Below the pieces are notes generated by a model, which did not search any database, had not been told where the DNA came from, and was given only the letters and a program-made list of their open reading frames with translations. The translations under genes and the position numbers were made by a program. This document shows positions 50,363-59,500 of a stretch of 64,000 bases of DNA, piece by piece. Numbering within the stretch: the stretch's first letter is position 1; the number at the start of each line of letters is the position of its first letter. The stretch comes from Bacteroides pyogenes DSM 20611 = JCM 6294 (lineage in GTDB: Bacteria > Bacteroidota > Bacteroidia > Bacteroidales > Bacteroidaceae), in assembly GCF_000428105.1 (NCBI RefSeq), contig NZ_KE386623.1:156963-220962 (forward strand), given 5' to 3'.

Positions 50363-52371
50363 TGGAGCATTGATTTTACTTGGTTATATACGTTTTCGGC
50401 AGTAAAGCCTAATTTCTCGTCGAGCACCTTGTAGGGAGCCGAGAAGCCGAACGACTCCAGTCCCCATATCTTCCCGTTGCCGCCCGCCAGTCCCTGAAGC
50501 GTTACGGGCAAACCTGCCGTCAGTCCGAAAACCTTCGCTCCCTCAGGGAGAACACTTTCCTGATACGCTTTGGGTTGGTTGCGGAACAATCCTTCGGAAG
50601 GAGCCGATACTACGCGTATCTTCACGCCTTCTTTGCGGAGCAGCTCGGCGCCGGCCACCAGAGTAGATACTTCCGAGCCCGAAGCCACCAGAATCACGTC
50701 GGGGTTCTCGTCCGAACCGGCCACGATGTAAGCGCCTTTTTCCGCTTGCGCGTATGCGTTTCCTGCCGGGAGGTTGACGATGTTCTGGCGCGAGAAGATG
50801 AGTCCTGTGGGAGTTGCCGTGTTTTCCATGGCGAGCTTCCACGCAACGGTAGTTTCTTCTACGTCTGCCGGACGCAGAACGAGCATCGAGTTCTGTCCTT
50901 TATGGTTCTTCAGCTTTTCCATCAGGCGGATTTGCGCCTCCTGTTCCACAGGTTCGTGGGTGGGTCCGTCTTCGCCTACGCGGAACGCGTCGTGAGTCCA
51001 GATAAACTTCACCGGTTGCTCCATCAGGGCGGCCATACGCACTGCCGGCTTCATATAGTCGGAGAAAACGAAGAAGGTTCCGCATGCGGCGATCACTCCA
51101 CCATGAAGCGACATGCCGATGCAGACGCATGCCATGGTAAGCTCCGAAACGCCTGCCTGAAGGAAAGCGCCGCTGAAGTCCCCTTTACTGAACGCGCGCG
51201 TTTTTTTAAGGAAACCGTCGGTTTTGTCGGAATTGGAAAGGTCGGCGGAGGCAACGACCATATTCTCCACCTGCGTGGCAAGCGCGCCCAATACCGTAGC
51301 CGAACCTGCGCGAGTGGCTCCGTCGGCCTTCTGCTCGATTGCCGCCCAGTCCACTTTCGGAGCTTTGCCCGAGAAGAAGAACTTCAGCTTGGCTGCCTTT
51401 TCAGGGTTTTCCTTCGCCCAAGCCGCCTCTTTCGAATGCTTTTCCGCCGTGATGCGCTTCAGCTCTTCCTTGCGTTTGGCGTATATTCCGGCTGTTTCGG
51501 GGAAGATTACGAACGGGTTTTCAGGGTCGCCGTTCAGGTTGCGGATAGTGTTTACATACGCCTCGCCCCCGAGCGGAGATCCGTGAGTGGCGCAATCGGC
51601 CTCGTAGCTGCTTCCGTCTGCCCTGCGGGCGCCTTTTCCCATCACCGTCTTGCCGATGATAAGCACCGGACGTCCCTTGGTCGCCTTTGCCTCGTTGAGC
51701 GCGGAGCGTATTTCGTCTACATCGTGCCCATTGATGCTGATCACCTTCCATCCCCATGCTTCGTATTTCATGGCGGTGTTTTCGATGGTCACGTCTTTGG
51801 TCTCGGTAGAAAGCTGTATGTCGTTGTCGTCGTAGAACATGACGAGGTTATCGAGCCCGAGCGTTCCGGCCATGCGTCCCGCACCCTGTGAAATCTCTTC
51901 CTGTATCCCCCCGTCGGAAATGTAAGCGTAGATGGTGTGGTCCATCAGCTCGCAAAAGCGTGCTTTCAGGAACTTGGCGGCGATGGCGGCCCCCACGGCG
52001 AACGTATGCCCTTGTCCCAGCGGACCGGAGGTGTTCTCCACGCCGCGCATCACGTCCACTTCGGGATGTCCCGGTGTAGGGCTTCCCCATTGGCGGAAGT
52101 TCTTCAGCTCTTCCAACGTGTACTTGCCGGTGAGTGCCAGTGTAGAATAGAGCATCGGCGACATGTGACCGGGATCGAGGAAGAAGCGGTCGCGTCCTTC
52201 CCAGCGGGGATTTTCGGGGTCGTAGACTAAGAACTCCGAGAAGAGCACATTGATAAAATCGGCGCCTCCCATAGCGCCGCCCGGATGTCCGGACTTCGCT
52301 TTTTCGACCATCGAGGCCGCAAGAATGCGGATGTTGTCCGCCGCGCGATTCATTAGCTTGTTATCGTTCAT
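50359..52371 (-). CDS. tkt: Transketolase
   Basis: The 670-residue enzyme has the thiamine diphosphate region (AYISDGGIQEEISQGAGRMAG, FYDDNDIQLS), the N-terminal SGHPGGAMGGADF, and the pyrimidine-binding domain with FRVGEDGPTHEP. It transfers two-carbon units between sugar phosphates. The length is standard. It is the first gene of an operon with rpiB and has a TATCTTTG promoter box at 52410-52417. Confidence 0.95.
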   Translation of the reverse strand: MNDNKLMNRAADNIRILAASMVEKAKSGHPGGAMGGADFINVLFSEFLVYDPENPRWEGRDRFFLDPGHMSPMLYSTLALTGKYTLEELKNFRQWGSPTPGHPEVDVMRGVENTSGPLGQGHTFAVGAAIAAKFLKARFCELMDHTIYAYISDGGIQEEISQGAGRMAGTLGLDNLVMFYDDNDIQLSTETKDVTIENTAMKYEAWGWKVISINGHDVDEIRSALNEAKATKGRPVLIIGKTVMGKGARRADGSSYEADCATHGSPLGGEAYVNTIRNLNGDPENPFVIFPETAGIYAKRKEELKRITAEKHSKEAAWAKENPEKAAKLKFFFSGKAPKVDWAAIEQKADGATRAGSATVLGALATQVENMVVASADLSNSDKTDGFLKKTRAFSKGDFSGAFLQAGVSELTMACVCIGMSLHGGVIAACGTFFVFSDYMKPAVRMAALMEQPVKFIWTHDAFRVGEDGPTHEPVEQEAQIRLMEKLKNHKGQNSMLVLRPADVEETTVAWKLAMENTATPTGLIFSRQNIVNLPAGNAYAQAEKGAYIVAGSDENPDVILVASGSEVSTLVAGAELLRKEGVKIRVVSAPSEGLFRNQPKAYQESVLPEGAKVFGLTAGLPVTLQGLAGGNGKIWGLESFGFSAPYKVLDEKLGFTAENVYNQVKSMLQ

Positions 52372-52409
52372 ATTGTGTAGAATTTAATGGATGTCTTTCG
52401 AACTCCCTG

Positions 52410-52417
52410 CAAAGATA
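52410..52417 (-). promoter_or_regulatory. Promoter -7 box of tkt-rpiB
   Basis: The minus strand reads TATCTTTG, 38 bases before the ATG at 52371. The rest of 52418-52660 holds no gene or hairpin that I can support. Confidence 0.6.
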
Positions 52418-52660
52418 GCTTTTTCTATACAATACGCAACCCGGAAACCTGCTTAATTTTTGCTTTTGGTCAGGATTCCGGGCTGTCGGGAATGATTGCT
52501 TATTGCTTGCCAGTGGCGGGGAGCGGTGCAGGAGATTTCCTCTCTTATGCCCTGTGTATTGTCCGGTGTTCCCTTCCCCCGTGTTTCGCCTGTCCGGCGG
52601 CAATCATGTCGGGAGAGTCTTTTATTCTCGACCTAAGGTTAAGGGCATAGGTATGGTTAT

Positions 52661-53257
52661 TCATCCATCGTGCGGCCGGGGATTTGCATAGATTATTCTG
52701 CTGAGGGTTTCGTCTGTCAGCCGTAATATGTCGGGGTAGGAGACAAGCGCCAATGCCTGATGAATCCCTTTGCGCAGCTCGTTATCGGCATAAAGCGTCG
52801 AGTAGAAAGTTGTGAGCTGAGGCATTGTCATCGGGCCGTCGGGAGGGAGACTGTGAAGGTGACCGTTCTGCAAGGCTACGAGTATCACTTGAGTAATGAG
52901 CTTACGGGCTTCTTCTACTTTGATATTTTCTCTCATATATACCCGGTAGAGACACTCTACGCCTTCATTGATGTATTGTGCAAAGAGTTGTTTCCTTCTT
53001 TTTCTTCTGTCGGAAAGAGAGTCTCCTTTGTCTGTAGGTCCTCTGTCGCCGATAGCCACCACTGAAGCGCGTATGGCTGCAAAGGTGGCTTGCTCGGCAC
53101 AATTATACTGTTTCAGGAACTCTTCGGTTCCCGACAGCCATTTGCTAAGTATTTCCGTAAGTCCCGAAGAACTCTTTTCCATTTGGTCGGCTATGCAGGA
53201 GACTTCACGGAGCAGCTCCTGCGCCTTGTCGGTAAATAAGGTTATCGAGTGTTTCAT
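52661..53257 (-). CDS. Unrecognised helical protein in the DUF2589 cluster (198 residues)
   Basis: This soluble, largely helical protein contains ITLFTDKAQELLREVSCIAD and RRKRRKQLFAQYINEGVECL. I do not recognise the family. The start at 53257 is chosen over 53284 because it lies 19 bases after the preceding gene. It is the last gene of the leftward cluster that includes a DUF2589 protein, and may act with it. Confidence 0.6.
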   Translation of the reverse strand: MKHSITLFTDKAQELLREVSCIADQMEKSSSGLTEILSKWLSGTEEFLKQYNCAEQATFAAIRASVVAIGDRGPTDKGDSLSDRRKRRKQLFAQYINEGVECLYRVYMRENIKVEEARKLITQVILVALQNGHLHSLPPDGPMTMPQLTTFYSTLYADNELRKGIHQALALVSYPDILRLTDETLSRIIYANPRPHDG

Positions 53258-53276
53258 ATGCCGCGTATATTGATGG

Positions 53277-54005
53277 TTATTCAATGCTCAGGAAGTAATT
53301 GTCTATTTCTTTGCCCTCTACCTTTCTTTGCCCTTCTTCTTCTTTGCGTATAAGCTCGAAAGCCTCTTCTTTGACCGAGAGTTTCAGCATCATGGGTTGC
53401 TGCCCCGACACTTCGAGCTCTTTCATTTCATTGCTTTCGGGCGTTATGCCTATGGCGGTAAGTCTGCCTTTAGTAAGTGGAATGCTTTCGTTGACGATTG
53501 TGTTGAGCTTGCCTTTCATGGTTGCTATGACAACGTCTTTGTTCTTGCCCGAGAGCTTCCGGGTAGTGGCGAACTCATCGACAGCTTTGTTTATGTAACG
53601 TGTCACAACCGGATCAATCTCTCTTTCTCTTTCCAATTGTTCTTTCAGCCGGTCGGTATTGGTCAGCAGCTGCTTGTTGATATGTATATAGCCTTTCTGC
53701 AAATCTTTCCGCTTCGGATACGCTTTTACGAATTCTTTCTGCATCGTATTGTAGACATTGCGCACCAGCTCTTTTCTCACTATTCCCTTTTGAGGATCAT
53801 ATACGCTTGTTTTCCGAGTTTCTTTGATACAAACGGGAATGGTTATCTCCATGTTGGGCAGGCGTACACGGGGAACGGGAAGATGCCGCAGCAGCTCGTC
53901 TTCGGCATATTGTCGGGCCATACGTATACTTGCCTCGTCGGCTTGCTTTCTTGCCTCGCTGATCTGAGACAGGATATTGCCTAAAAAGTCACTTAACTCT
54001 ATCAT
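53277..54005 (-). CDS. Unrecognised protein in the DUF2589 cluster (242 residues)
   Basis: The protein starts MIELSDFLGNILSQISEARKQ and has a long central region predicted helical and charged (KLKEQLEREREIDP-like), with LPVPRVRLPNMEITIPVCI early on. The phrase resembles the IPIPFIRVEEATVDF segment of the neighbouring DUF2589 protein and may bind in a similar way. There is no signal peptide. It lies 133 bases after the DUF2589 gene on the same strand. Confidence 0.6.
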   Translation of the reverse strand: MIELSDFLGNILSQISEARKQADEASIRMARQYAEDELLRHLPVPRVRLPNMEITIPVCIKETRKTSVYDPQKGIVRKELVRNVYNTMQKEFVKAYPKRKDLQKGYIHINKQLLTNTDRLKEQLEREREIDPVVTRYINKAVDEFATTRKLSGKNKDVVIATMKGKLNTIVNESIPLTKGRLTAIGITPESNEMKELEVSGQQPMMLKLSVKEEAFELIRKEEEGQRKVEGKEIDNYFLSIE

Positions 54006-54138
54006 TTTCTCTTTATTTATCAGATGTTTTGCCTTTATTCGGGAAATATGAGTCCGGATGCAGATACGCTTTACCGGACTCATAATTACTGACTACTGAC
54101 AGATGTATCTACCTGTTGTTACGGACAATAGTCTGTCA

Positions 54139-54744
54139 TCATTCTGTCGCTTTCTTCTCGAGCATAGACGACTCGAGGATACCGAGCATCTTTTCCATAC
54201 CTCCGGGCATTTCATCTTGTACGGCACGAACATGAACTGCCATGGAGTAGGTACGATCTACTTTATTGCCGGTAGTCGTACTCTTCTTATACGAGAACGA
54301 TGCTTTCAGGTTTACCGACCCTCTCCACCACTTCTGCTTGAAGTTTAATGAAGCGCCTACTCCTAATTCCGAAGAGGTATCTTTAGTTTCCACCGCATTG
54401 ATTTTGGCGTTGAAATCTACTGTCGCTTCTTCTACGCGTATGAAAGGAATAGGGATGAGCGTCAGGAAAGGTACCTGCATTTCCATCATTTCTGTCTTAG
54501 CCGGAACAGCAGGTGTTACTTGCTGTCCTTGCTCATTTAATACAGCAGGCACGTAGGGTTGTGTCTCTTTAGGATACTTGAAAGTGACATATTGTGGCTT
54601 ACCTTCATCATCGAATCCCATTGCTTTTATGAAGTCGACTGTGCTTTGAGCTGCTTGCGACTGTGCTTCCACTACCGCTGTCAGCGGACCGCCAATTAGA
54701 TTACTAAAATCCAAACTTGATAATTCACCTCCATAATTTGCCAT
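54139..54744 (-). CDS. DUF2589 domain-containing protein
   Basis: The 201-residue protein has the DUF2589 hallmarks: an N-terminal LSSLDFSNLIGGPLTAVVEAQ helix, VPFLTLIPIPFIRVEEATVDF, then a beta-rich part with KASFSYKKSTT and YSMAVHVRAVQDEMPGGMEKML. The function of this family is unknown; members often occur in groups with other small uncharacterised proteins, as here. No signal peptide is visible. It is probably cytoplasmic, or exported without a classical signal. Confidence 0.8.
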   Translation of the reverse strand: MANYGGELSSLDFSNLIGGPLTAVVEAQSQAAQSTVDFIKAMGFDDEGKPQYVTFKYPKETQPYVPAVLNEQGQQVTPAVPAKTEMMEMQVPFLTLIPIPFIRVEEATVDFNAKINAVETKDTSSELGVGASLNFKQKWWRGSVNLKASFSYKKSTTTGNKVDRTYSMAVHVRAVQDEMPGGMEKMLGILESSMLEKKATE

Positions 54745-54845
54745 AATGTAAATAGTTTAAAGGTTAATGAACTTAGTTTAATTACACTTAGATATATAAT
54801 GTAGCTACCATATATATGCTTATCTGCTTCTATATTACCGGTTGA

Positions 54846-55412
54846 TTAGTAGTCATCGAGCCTCAGACTTCCTTTCCAGTTGATGCTCACGGTGTGCTCC
54901 TTGCCGTCTCCATACTCTCCTTCACCTTTTACCTTGCCGTTCTTCAGTACGATTTTGAAGACAGGCTTGCCGCCTTCGCTGCCGAGAAGTTTTACATAGA
55001 GCGTGCCGCTCATGAAGACAGGATATGAAGTCTTGGGTTCTCCATAAGTATCGAAGATTAGCTCAGGGTTATAGCATTCGACGCTCCAATACCAATCGTC
55101 GTGTTCAGGCTCTTTCTTCGTCAGGTCGATAGTCTTGCCATCGTGGGGCTCTTTCCCCGCCATTATTTTAATGCCCTTATTTTCCGACACAAAGAGAACT
55201 ATATCGTAGTTGCCTTCATTTAATTCGTCTTCATCTATTCCCGCATCGATTATCGGCATTGTGACACCATCGAGGACAATGGTGTTGGCAGGCACTTTGG
55301 GTTCGTTGTCATCGTCCTTCGAGCACGAGGCGATGGCGAACGAGAGGGTGAATACTGCTGCAAGGGCGAAAGCTGCTTTCACCGTGCTTGCAAGGAAATG
55401 GGTTGTTTTCAT
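54846..55412 (-). CDS. Lipoprotein of unknown function
   Basis: The 188-residue protein begins with a signal peptide and lipobox SFAIASC (Cys30) followed by an acidic SKDDDNEPK segment, suggesting surface exposure. The mature part alternates beta strands (TIVLDGVTMPIIDAG, YDIVLFVSENKGIKIMAG, FKIVLKNGKVKGEGEYGDG). I do not recognise a family. It lies between the HU-like and DUF2589 genes on the same strand, so co-expression is likely. Confidence 0.7.
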   Translation of the reverse strand: MKTTHFLASTVKAAFALAAVFTLSFAIASCSKDDDNEPKVPANTIVLDGVTMPIIDAGIDEDELNEGNYDIVLFVSENKGIKIMAGKEPHDGKTIDLTKKEPEHDDWYWSVECYNPELIFDTYGEPKTSYPVFMSGTLYVKLLGSEGGKPVFKIVLKNGKVKGEGEYGDGKEHTVSINWKGSLRLDDY

Positions 55413-55512
55413 AATGTTTTAATTTTTAGTGTTAATTATAAAATAAGAGTTGACACAGTAGTTCTATAAGTGAAGAACTTTGTCCTACTTATTTAGAGAA
55501 ACCGATCTTACT

Positions 55513-55980
55513 TTATCCGGCAGGATCGGGCGCTTCGCCTCCTCCGCTTCCTCCGGGTGGCAGAGGCATTGTTCCGCCTGCGGAGTGTGCTTTAGAATTC
55601 ACTACGCGCGTCTGTACACTTTTGTATGCCTGTCTCATACTTTGCTTGGGATAAAAGCGCACGATGGGAGTCTTTAGTGAGGCAGATGTAACTTCTTCTT
55701 CTTTCTCTTTCATCGTAGGATTAATGATGACTTTGAGCATTCCCAAGTCGCCGAGGTCGACAGAGTCGCCTCGTTGCAGAGCGCGGTTCACCGCTTCGGC
55801 AAGCGAAGTAAGCGCATTGCGTACATCTCCCCTTGTAAGAGAAGTGGCAGCGATAATCTCATTTTCGAGTTGATACGCTGTAAGGTGATGTTTACTCACT
55901 TTGGGCACGGCATAGTACATGGTTTTACCTTTGTTCTTACCGATAGTCATTTTACGGGATCTCACTTCAAATTCTATCAT
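55513..55980 (-). CDS. HU-like DNA-binding protein with a proline/glycine-rich tail
   Basis: The 155-residue protein has a divergent HU/IHF domain of the type common in Bacteroidetes (YYAVPKVSKHHLTAYQLENEI, TRGDVRNALTSLAEAVNRAL, DLGDLGMLKVIINPTMKE), ending at about residue 125, and a flexible Gly/Pro tail. It may organise DNA or regulate nearby genes. It is the first gene of the leftward cluster, downstream of a region with a long palindrome and tandem repeats. Confidence 0.75.
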   Translation of the reverse strand: MIEFEVRSRKMTIGKNKGKTMYYAVPKVSKHHLTAYQLENEIIAATSLTRGDVRNALTSLAEAVNRALQRGDSVDLGDLGMLKVIINPTMKEKEEEVTSASLKTPIVRFYPKQSMRQAYKSVQTRVVNSKAHSAGGTMPLPPGGSGGGEAPDPAG

Positions 55981-56094
55981 ATCTATTCAGTTTTATAGGT
56001 TTATATTCCGATAGTAAACAGCTTTCTCATTCATTATCATATCGATGGCGGCGATACCGTCTTTCTCTCGCATGGCCCATGTGCGGTACTGTAT

Positions 56095-56122
56095 TATATT
56101 AATGTACGCGTACATTAATATA
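56095..56122. promoter_or_regulatory. 28-base perfect palindrome upstream of the HU-like gene
   Basis: TATATTAATGTACG (56095-56108) is followed directly by its exact complement to 56122, with no loop. It lies 115 bases upstream of the HU-like start. The absence of a loop or T tract argues for a dimeric protein site or cruciform, not a terminator. Confidence 0.85.
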
Positions 56123-56176
56123 TATGATATATATAGGCTCTCTTCTTTACCGATTGATACTATAAACCTCCTATAA

Positions 56177-56268
56177 CCGATGACGTAGAGCTCGCCTGTC
56201 CGATGACGGAGGGTTCGCTTAACCGATGACGGAGGGTTCGCTTGACCGATGACGGAGAGTTCGTTTTC
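56177..56268. repeat. Four tandem 23-base repeats
   Basis: Units begin at 56177, 56200, 56223 and 56246, each of the form CCGATGACGGAGGGTTCGCT plus three bases; the two central copies are almost identical and the outer ones slightly changed. The period is not a multiple of three and no gene overlaps, so the array is non-coding and probably a binding site cluster or slippage product. Confidence 0.9.
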
Positions 56269-56465
56269 AACAGGTTAATGGTCGCTTTGTTAGCTTGTCA
56301 AGGCAGACCGGAGAAGGAAACTGCCATTACTGACTTGAAGAAGATTTTATAATGCTATTGTCGAAAACAGGATATTTATTCACATATATCTCCTGTCTTT
56401 TTTGTACCTTCTCCGGTTGTCCTGACTTATTATATAACAAAGATAGCCTGTTATGTAAAAAAGGG

Positions 56466-56504
56466 TTTGTACTATATGCGCATGGTTTTGTACTATATGC
56501 GCAT
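56466..56504. repeat. 18-base direct repeat with 21-base period
   Basis: TTTGTACTATATGCGCAT occurs at 56466-56483 and 56487-56504. Each copy ends in the dyad ATGCGCAT. Two copies on the same helical face beside a regulator gene look like binding sites. A hairpin ACAGGA/TCCTGT with a T run lies at 56368-56402. Confidence 0.85.
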
Positions 56505-56596
56505 TAACATTTGTTTAACTTCGGAGCACGCATGCTTTCATGTCAAATGACAGTTGTGTACGATGGGTGACAGTGAAAATTTCCGAACCGCAAGAA

Positions 56597-59500
56597 TTAT
56601 TGGTTGCGATAGGCTGTGGGGGTGATGCCGTATTCTTTCTTGAAAGCGCGGCTTAGGTGTGAAGAGTCGGTGAACCCGCATAAATCTGCTACCTGCATGA
56701 TGGAATATCGGGGATTGCCCAGCATCCGGCGGGCATGAATGAGCCTTCTGCGAAGGATATGCAGGGAAGTGGGCGCTCCGGTGATTGCATTCAGTTTGCG
56801 ATTGAGTTGCGAAAGACTGAGCAACATATGCGATGCCACGAACGTAGGAGTCAGTTGCGGGTCTTCTATATGGCTGTCGATTAATGCCACCACATCATTC
56901 AGGAAGTCGAGGTTGGCTCTCTCGACTGCGTTCGTCCCTGTTTTTGTGTCTTCTTGTGCGGGGATGCCACTGCCTGTGGCGGAGGTTGCGTCATCTTTAG
57001 CGGAACAGTCATTCATGAGTCTTTCTTCCTCGCTGGTAGCAACGTTATTTTCGGGAGAAGCTGCAACGATGGGAGGAACTTCTTCCATAGGCATAGGAGA
57101 GTTGCCGTGTGCAGAAGCGATTTCGCGCGGCATGCGGTTTTCCTGCGAAGCCGAACTGCCCGTGAAGAAAGCGGTGTCCTGCGTCAGCCGGGTATATTTC
57201 TCTTGCAAAAGACGCCGGGCGGTAAGCAAATTATTGATGGTGATAAAGAGCTCTTCCGCTTGAAAAGGTTTACGTATATAAGCCTCCACACCGCATCGCA
57301 GCCCGGCTATGCGGTCTTCGTCGGTGCTGCGGGCGGTAAGCATGATGACGGGGATATGATTGACCAACACATCTTGCTTCAACTCGGTGCACAGGGCGAT
57401 ACCGTCTTTCCGCGGCATCATAATGTCGGTCACTATCAAGTCGGGCAGATGCTCACGGGCCACGGCCAATCCCTCCTCACCGTCGGCGGCAGTGAGCAGT
57501 CGGTAATATGGAGAAAGCAGTGTTTGCAGATATAGGCGTACATCGGCATTGTCTTCCACAATGAGCAGCAGGGGCGCCTTGGGATTAGCGTTCGCCGCAG
57601 GTTTGATCTCTGTTCCGTATTCATCCGTCCGCTTGGTATTTGCGGTCGCAATAGCGGATGCGGAGAAGAGTGCGGAGTCTGCGACGGGACGTTCGCTCTT
57701 TTCGAGCCGGAGGATGTTTTCCTTGCTCCGGTTGTAGAGAGGCAAGCGTACGGTAAAAGCGGCGCCTTTGCCGGGAGTGCTCTCCACTTCGATCTTTCCA
57801 TTCATTTTCTCCACCAACAGGCGTGTGAAAGAGAGACCGATACCGGTTCCCATGTCGTCGGTCGAGCGTTCGTTATGGTAGAACAGTTCGAAGATACGGG
57901 GCAAGTCTTCGGGATCTATCCCTACACCCGTATCGCTCACGCATAGAAGCAATGTCTCGTTCTGCGACGTATCGATACGGAAGTCGATGCGTCCTCCCTC
58001 CGGAGTATGCTTGATGGCATTGGAAATCAAGTTGCTTACCACCTTATCGATGTAAAAGGGCACAAAGTCCATTTCTTGGGCGAGCACACCGCTTTGGAAG
58101 TTCAGCTGTATCTGCTTTCTCTCCGCATATAACTGATAGTTTTCGACACTCATGCGCAGGTAGTTTACGATATCGCCGCGTTTCCATTGAGGGCGGTCGC
58201 TTCCGCTTTGCAGCCGTGTGATGTCGAGCAACTGGTTGACAAGCGAGAGCAGGCGGTTACTTTGCCGGTCGATGACTTGGATGTAGCGTTCGTGGTCGCT
58301 CTCGGAAAGGCGGTGACGGTCTTTCAATTGCTCGTTGAGACCTCGTATAATGGTGATCGGTGTACGGAATTCGTGCGTGATTCCCGTGAAGAAGTCCGTC
58401 CGCGCCCGTTCCACTTGCCGTAGTATCCGGTTGCTGCGAAGGCGTTGTCGATAGGCATACCACAACAACAGCAAGACGATAAGCGCAAAGGCAAAGGCAA
58501 TGAGAACCAAATAAAGGGTAATCTGTCTGCGCATCTTGTCGGCACGGTTCTCAGCCTCGATACGTTGCAGACTCCGGGTGTTTTTATCCCGTTCGAAGTT
58601 CAGGCGGAGGTCGATGTACCGGTTTGCTTTCTGCACACCCCTTACACTATCCTCAAGCGCTTCACTTGCTTTGTAGTGTTTCAATGCTTTATCGAAGTGC
58701 TGAAGACGGAAATCGAAATCGTGTTGCAACCGATAGATAGTAACCAGATGCTCCGGCGAAGAAATTTCCGTGGCAGTCTGTTCGGCACGTATAATATAGC
58801 GGTTGAAACCCTCATCATTGTGTGTGAGCAGATGTATCTCCGCCATTGCGATACATGCTTCAAGCCAATGCCATCGGTCGGAGATACGATCCATCTGTTC
58901 ATAGGCTTTGGTATAGTGTTCGAGTGCGGTGGCATAGAGCTTTTGTTTCTTGTATAAATGTCCCAAATGTATGTTGCACAACCCCATGCCCATTTCAGAA
59001 TCGCCTATGCGGTTCTGTTCCATCGATCGACGGTAATACACTTCTGCCGAATCGTATTGTTCCCTCTCTTCGAAAATAGCTCCCAGATTAGCCAAATTGA
59101 TAGCTTGCCCGATAGGGCTCTTTAGCGCTATTTCATCAGAAAGCGAAAGGCGAAAGAACTTCTCGGCGTCGTCGTAGTATCCCAGTGTCAGGCTGACATT
59201 TCCAATGCCGTTCATCGATACCACCCGGTTCTTTTTCCCTTCGGGCGAGAGCTTGCCCGAATAAGCTTCCGCATGTTCGAGTGCGCGGTAGTGGTAATCG
59301 GCCGCTTCGGCCAATGCTCCGATACGGCGGAAGTTGGTTCCTAAATTATTGAGCGCTTGCACAATCTCTATAGTGTCGGTGAGCGAATACGCCAATGTAA
59401 GTCCTTCCTGATGACTGGCAATAGCATCCGAGAAGCGGGCATTCTCCCTTTGTATTTTGCCCAACTGCTTGTAACACAGCATCAGGGCGAATCGGTCGTT

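Noticed and set aside
50575..51891. 438-codon antisense frame in tkt
   Set aside because: Shadow of transketolase, which has all its motifs on the minus strand.
56177..56268. CRISPR or coding repeat
   Set aside because: Units are directly adjacent without spacers, and the 23-base period does not keep a reading frame.
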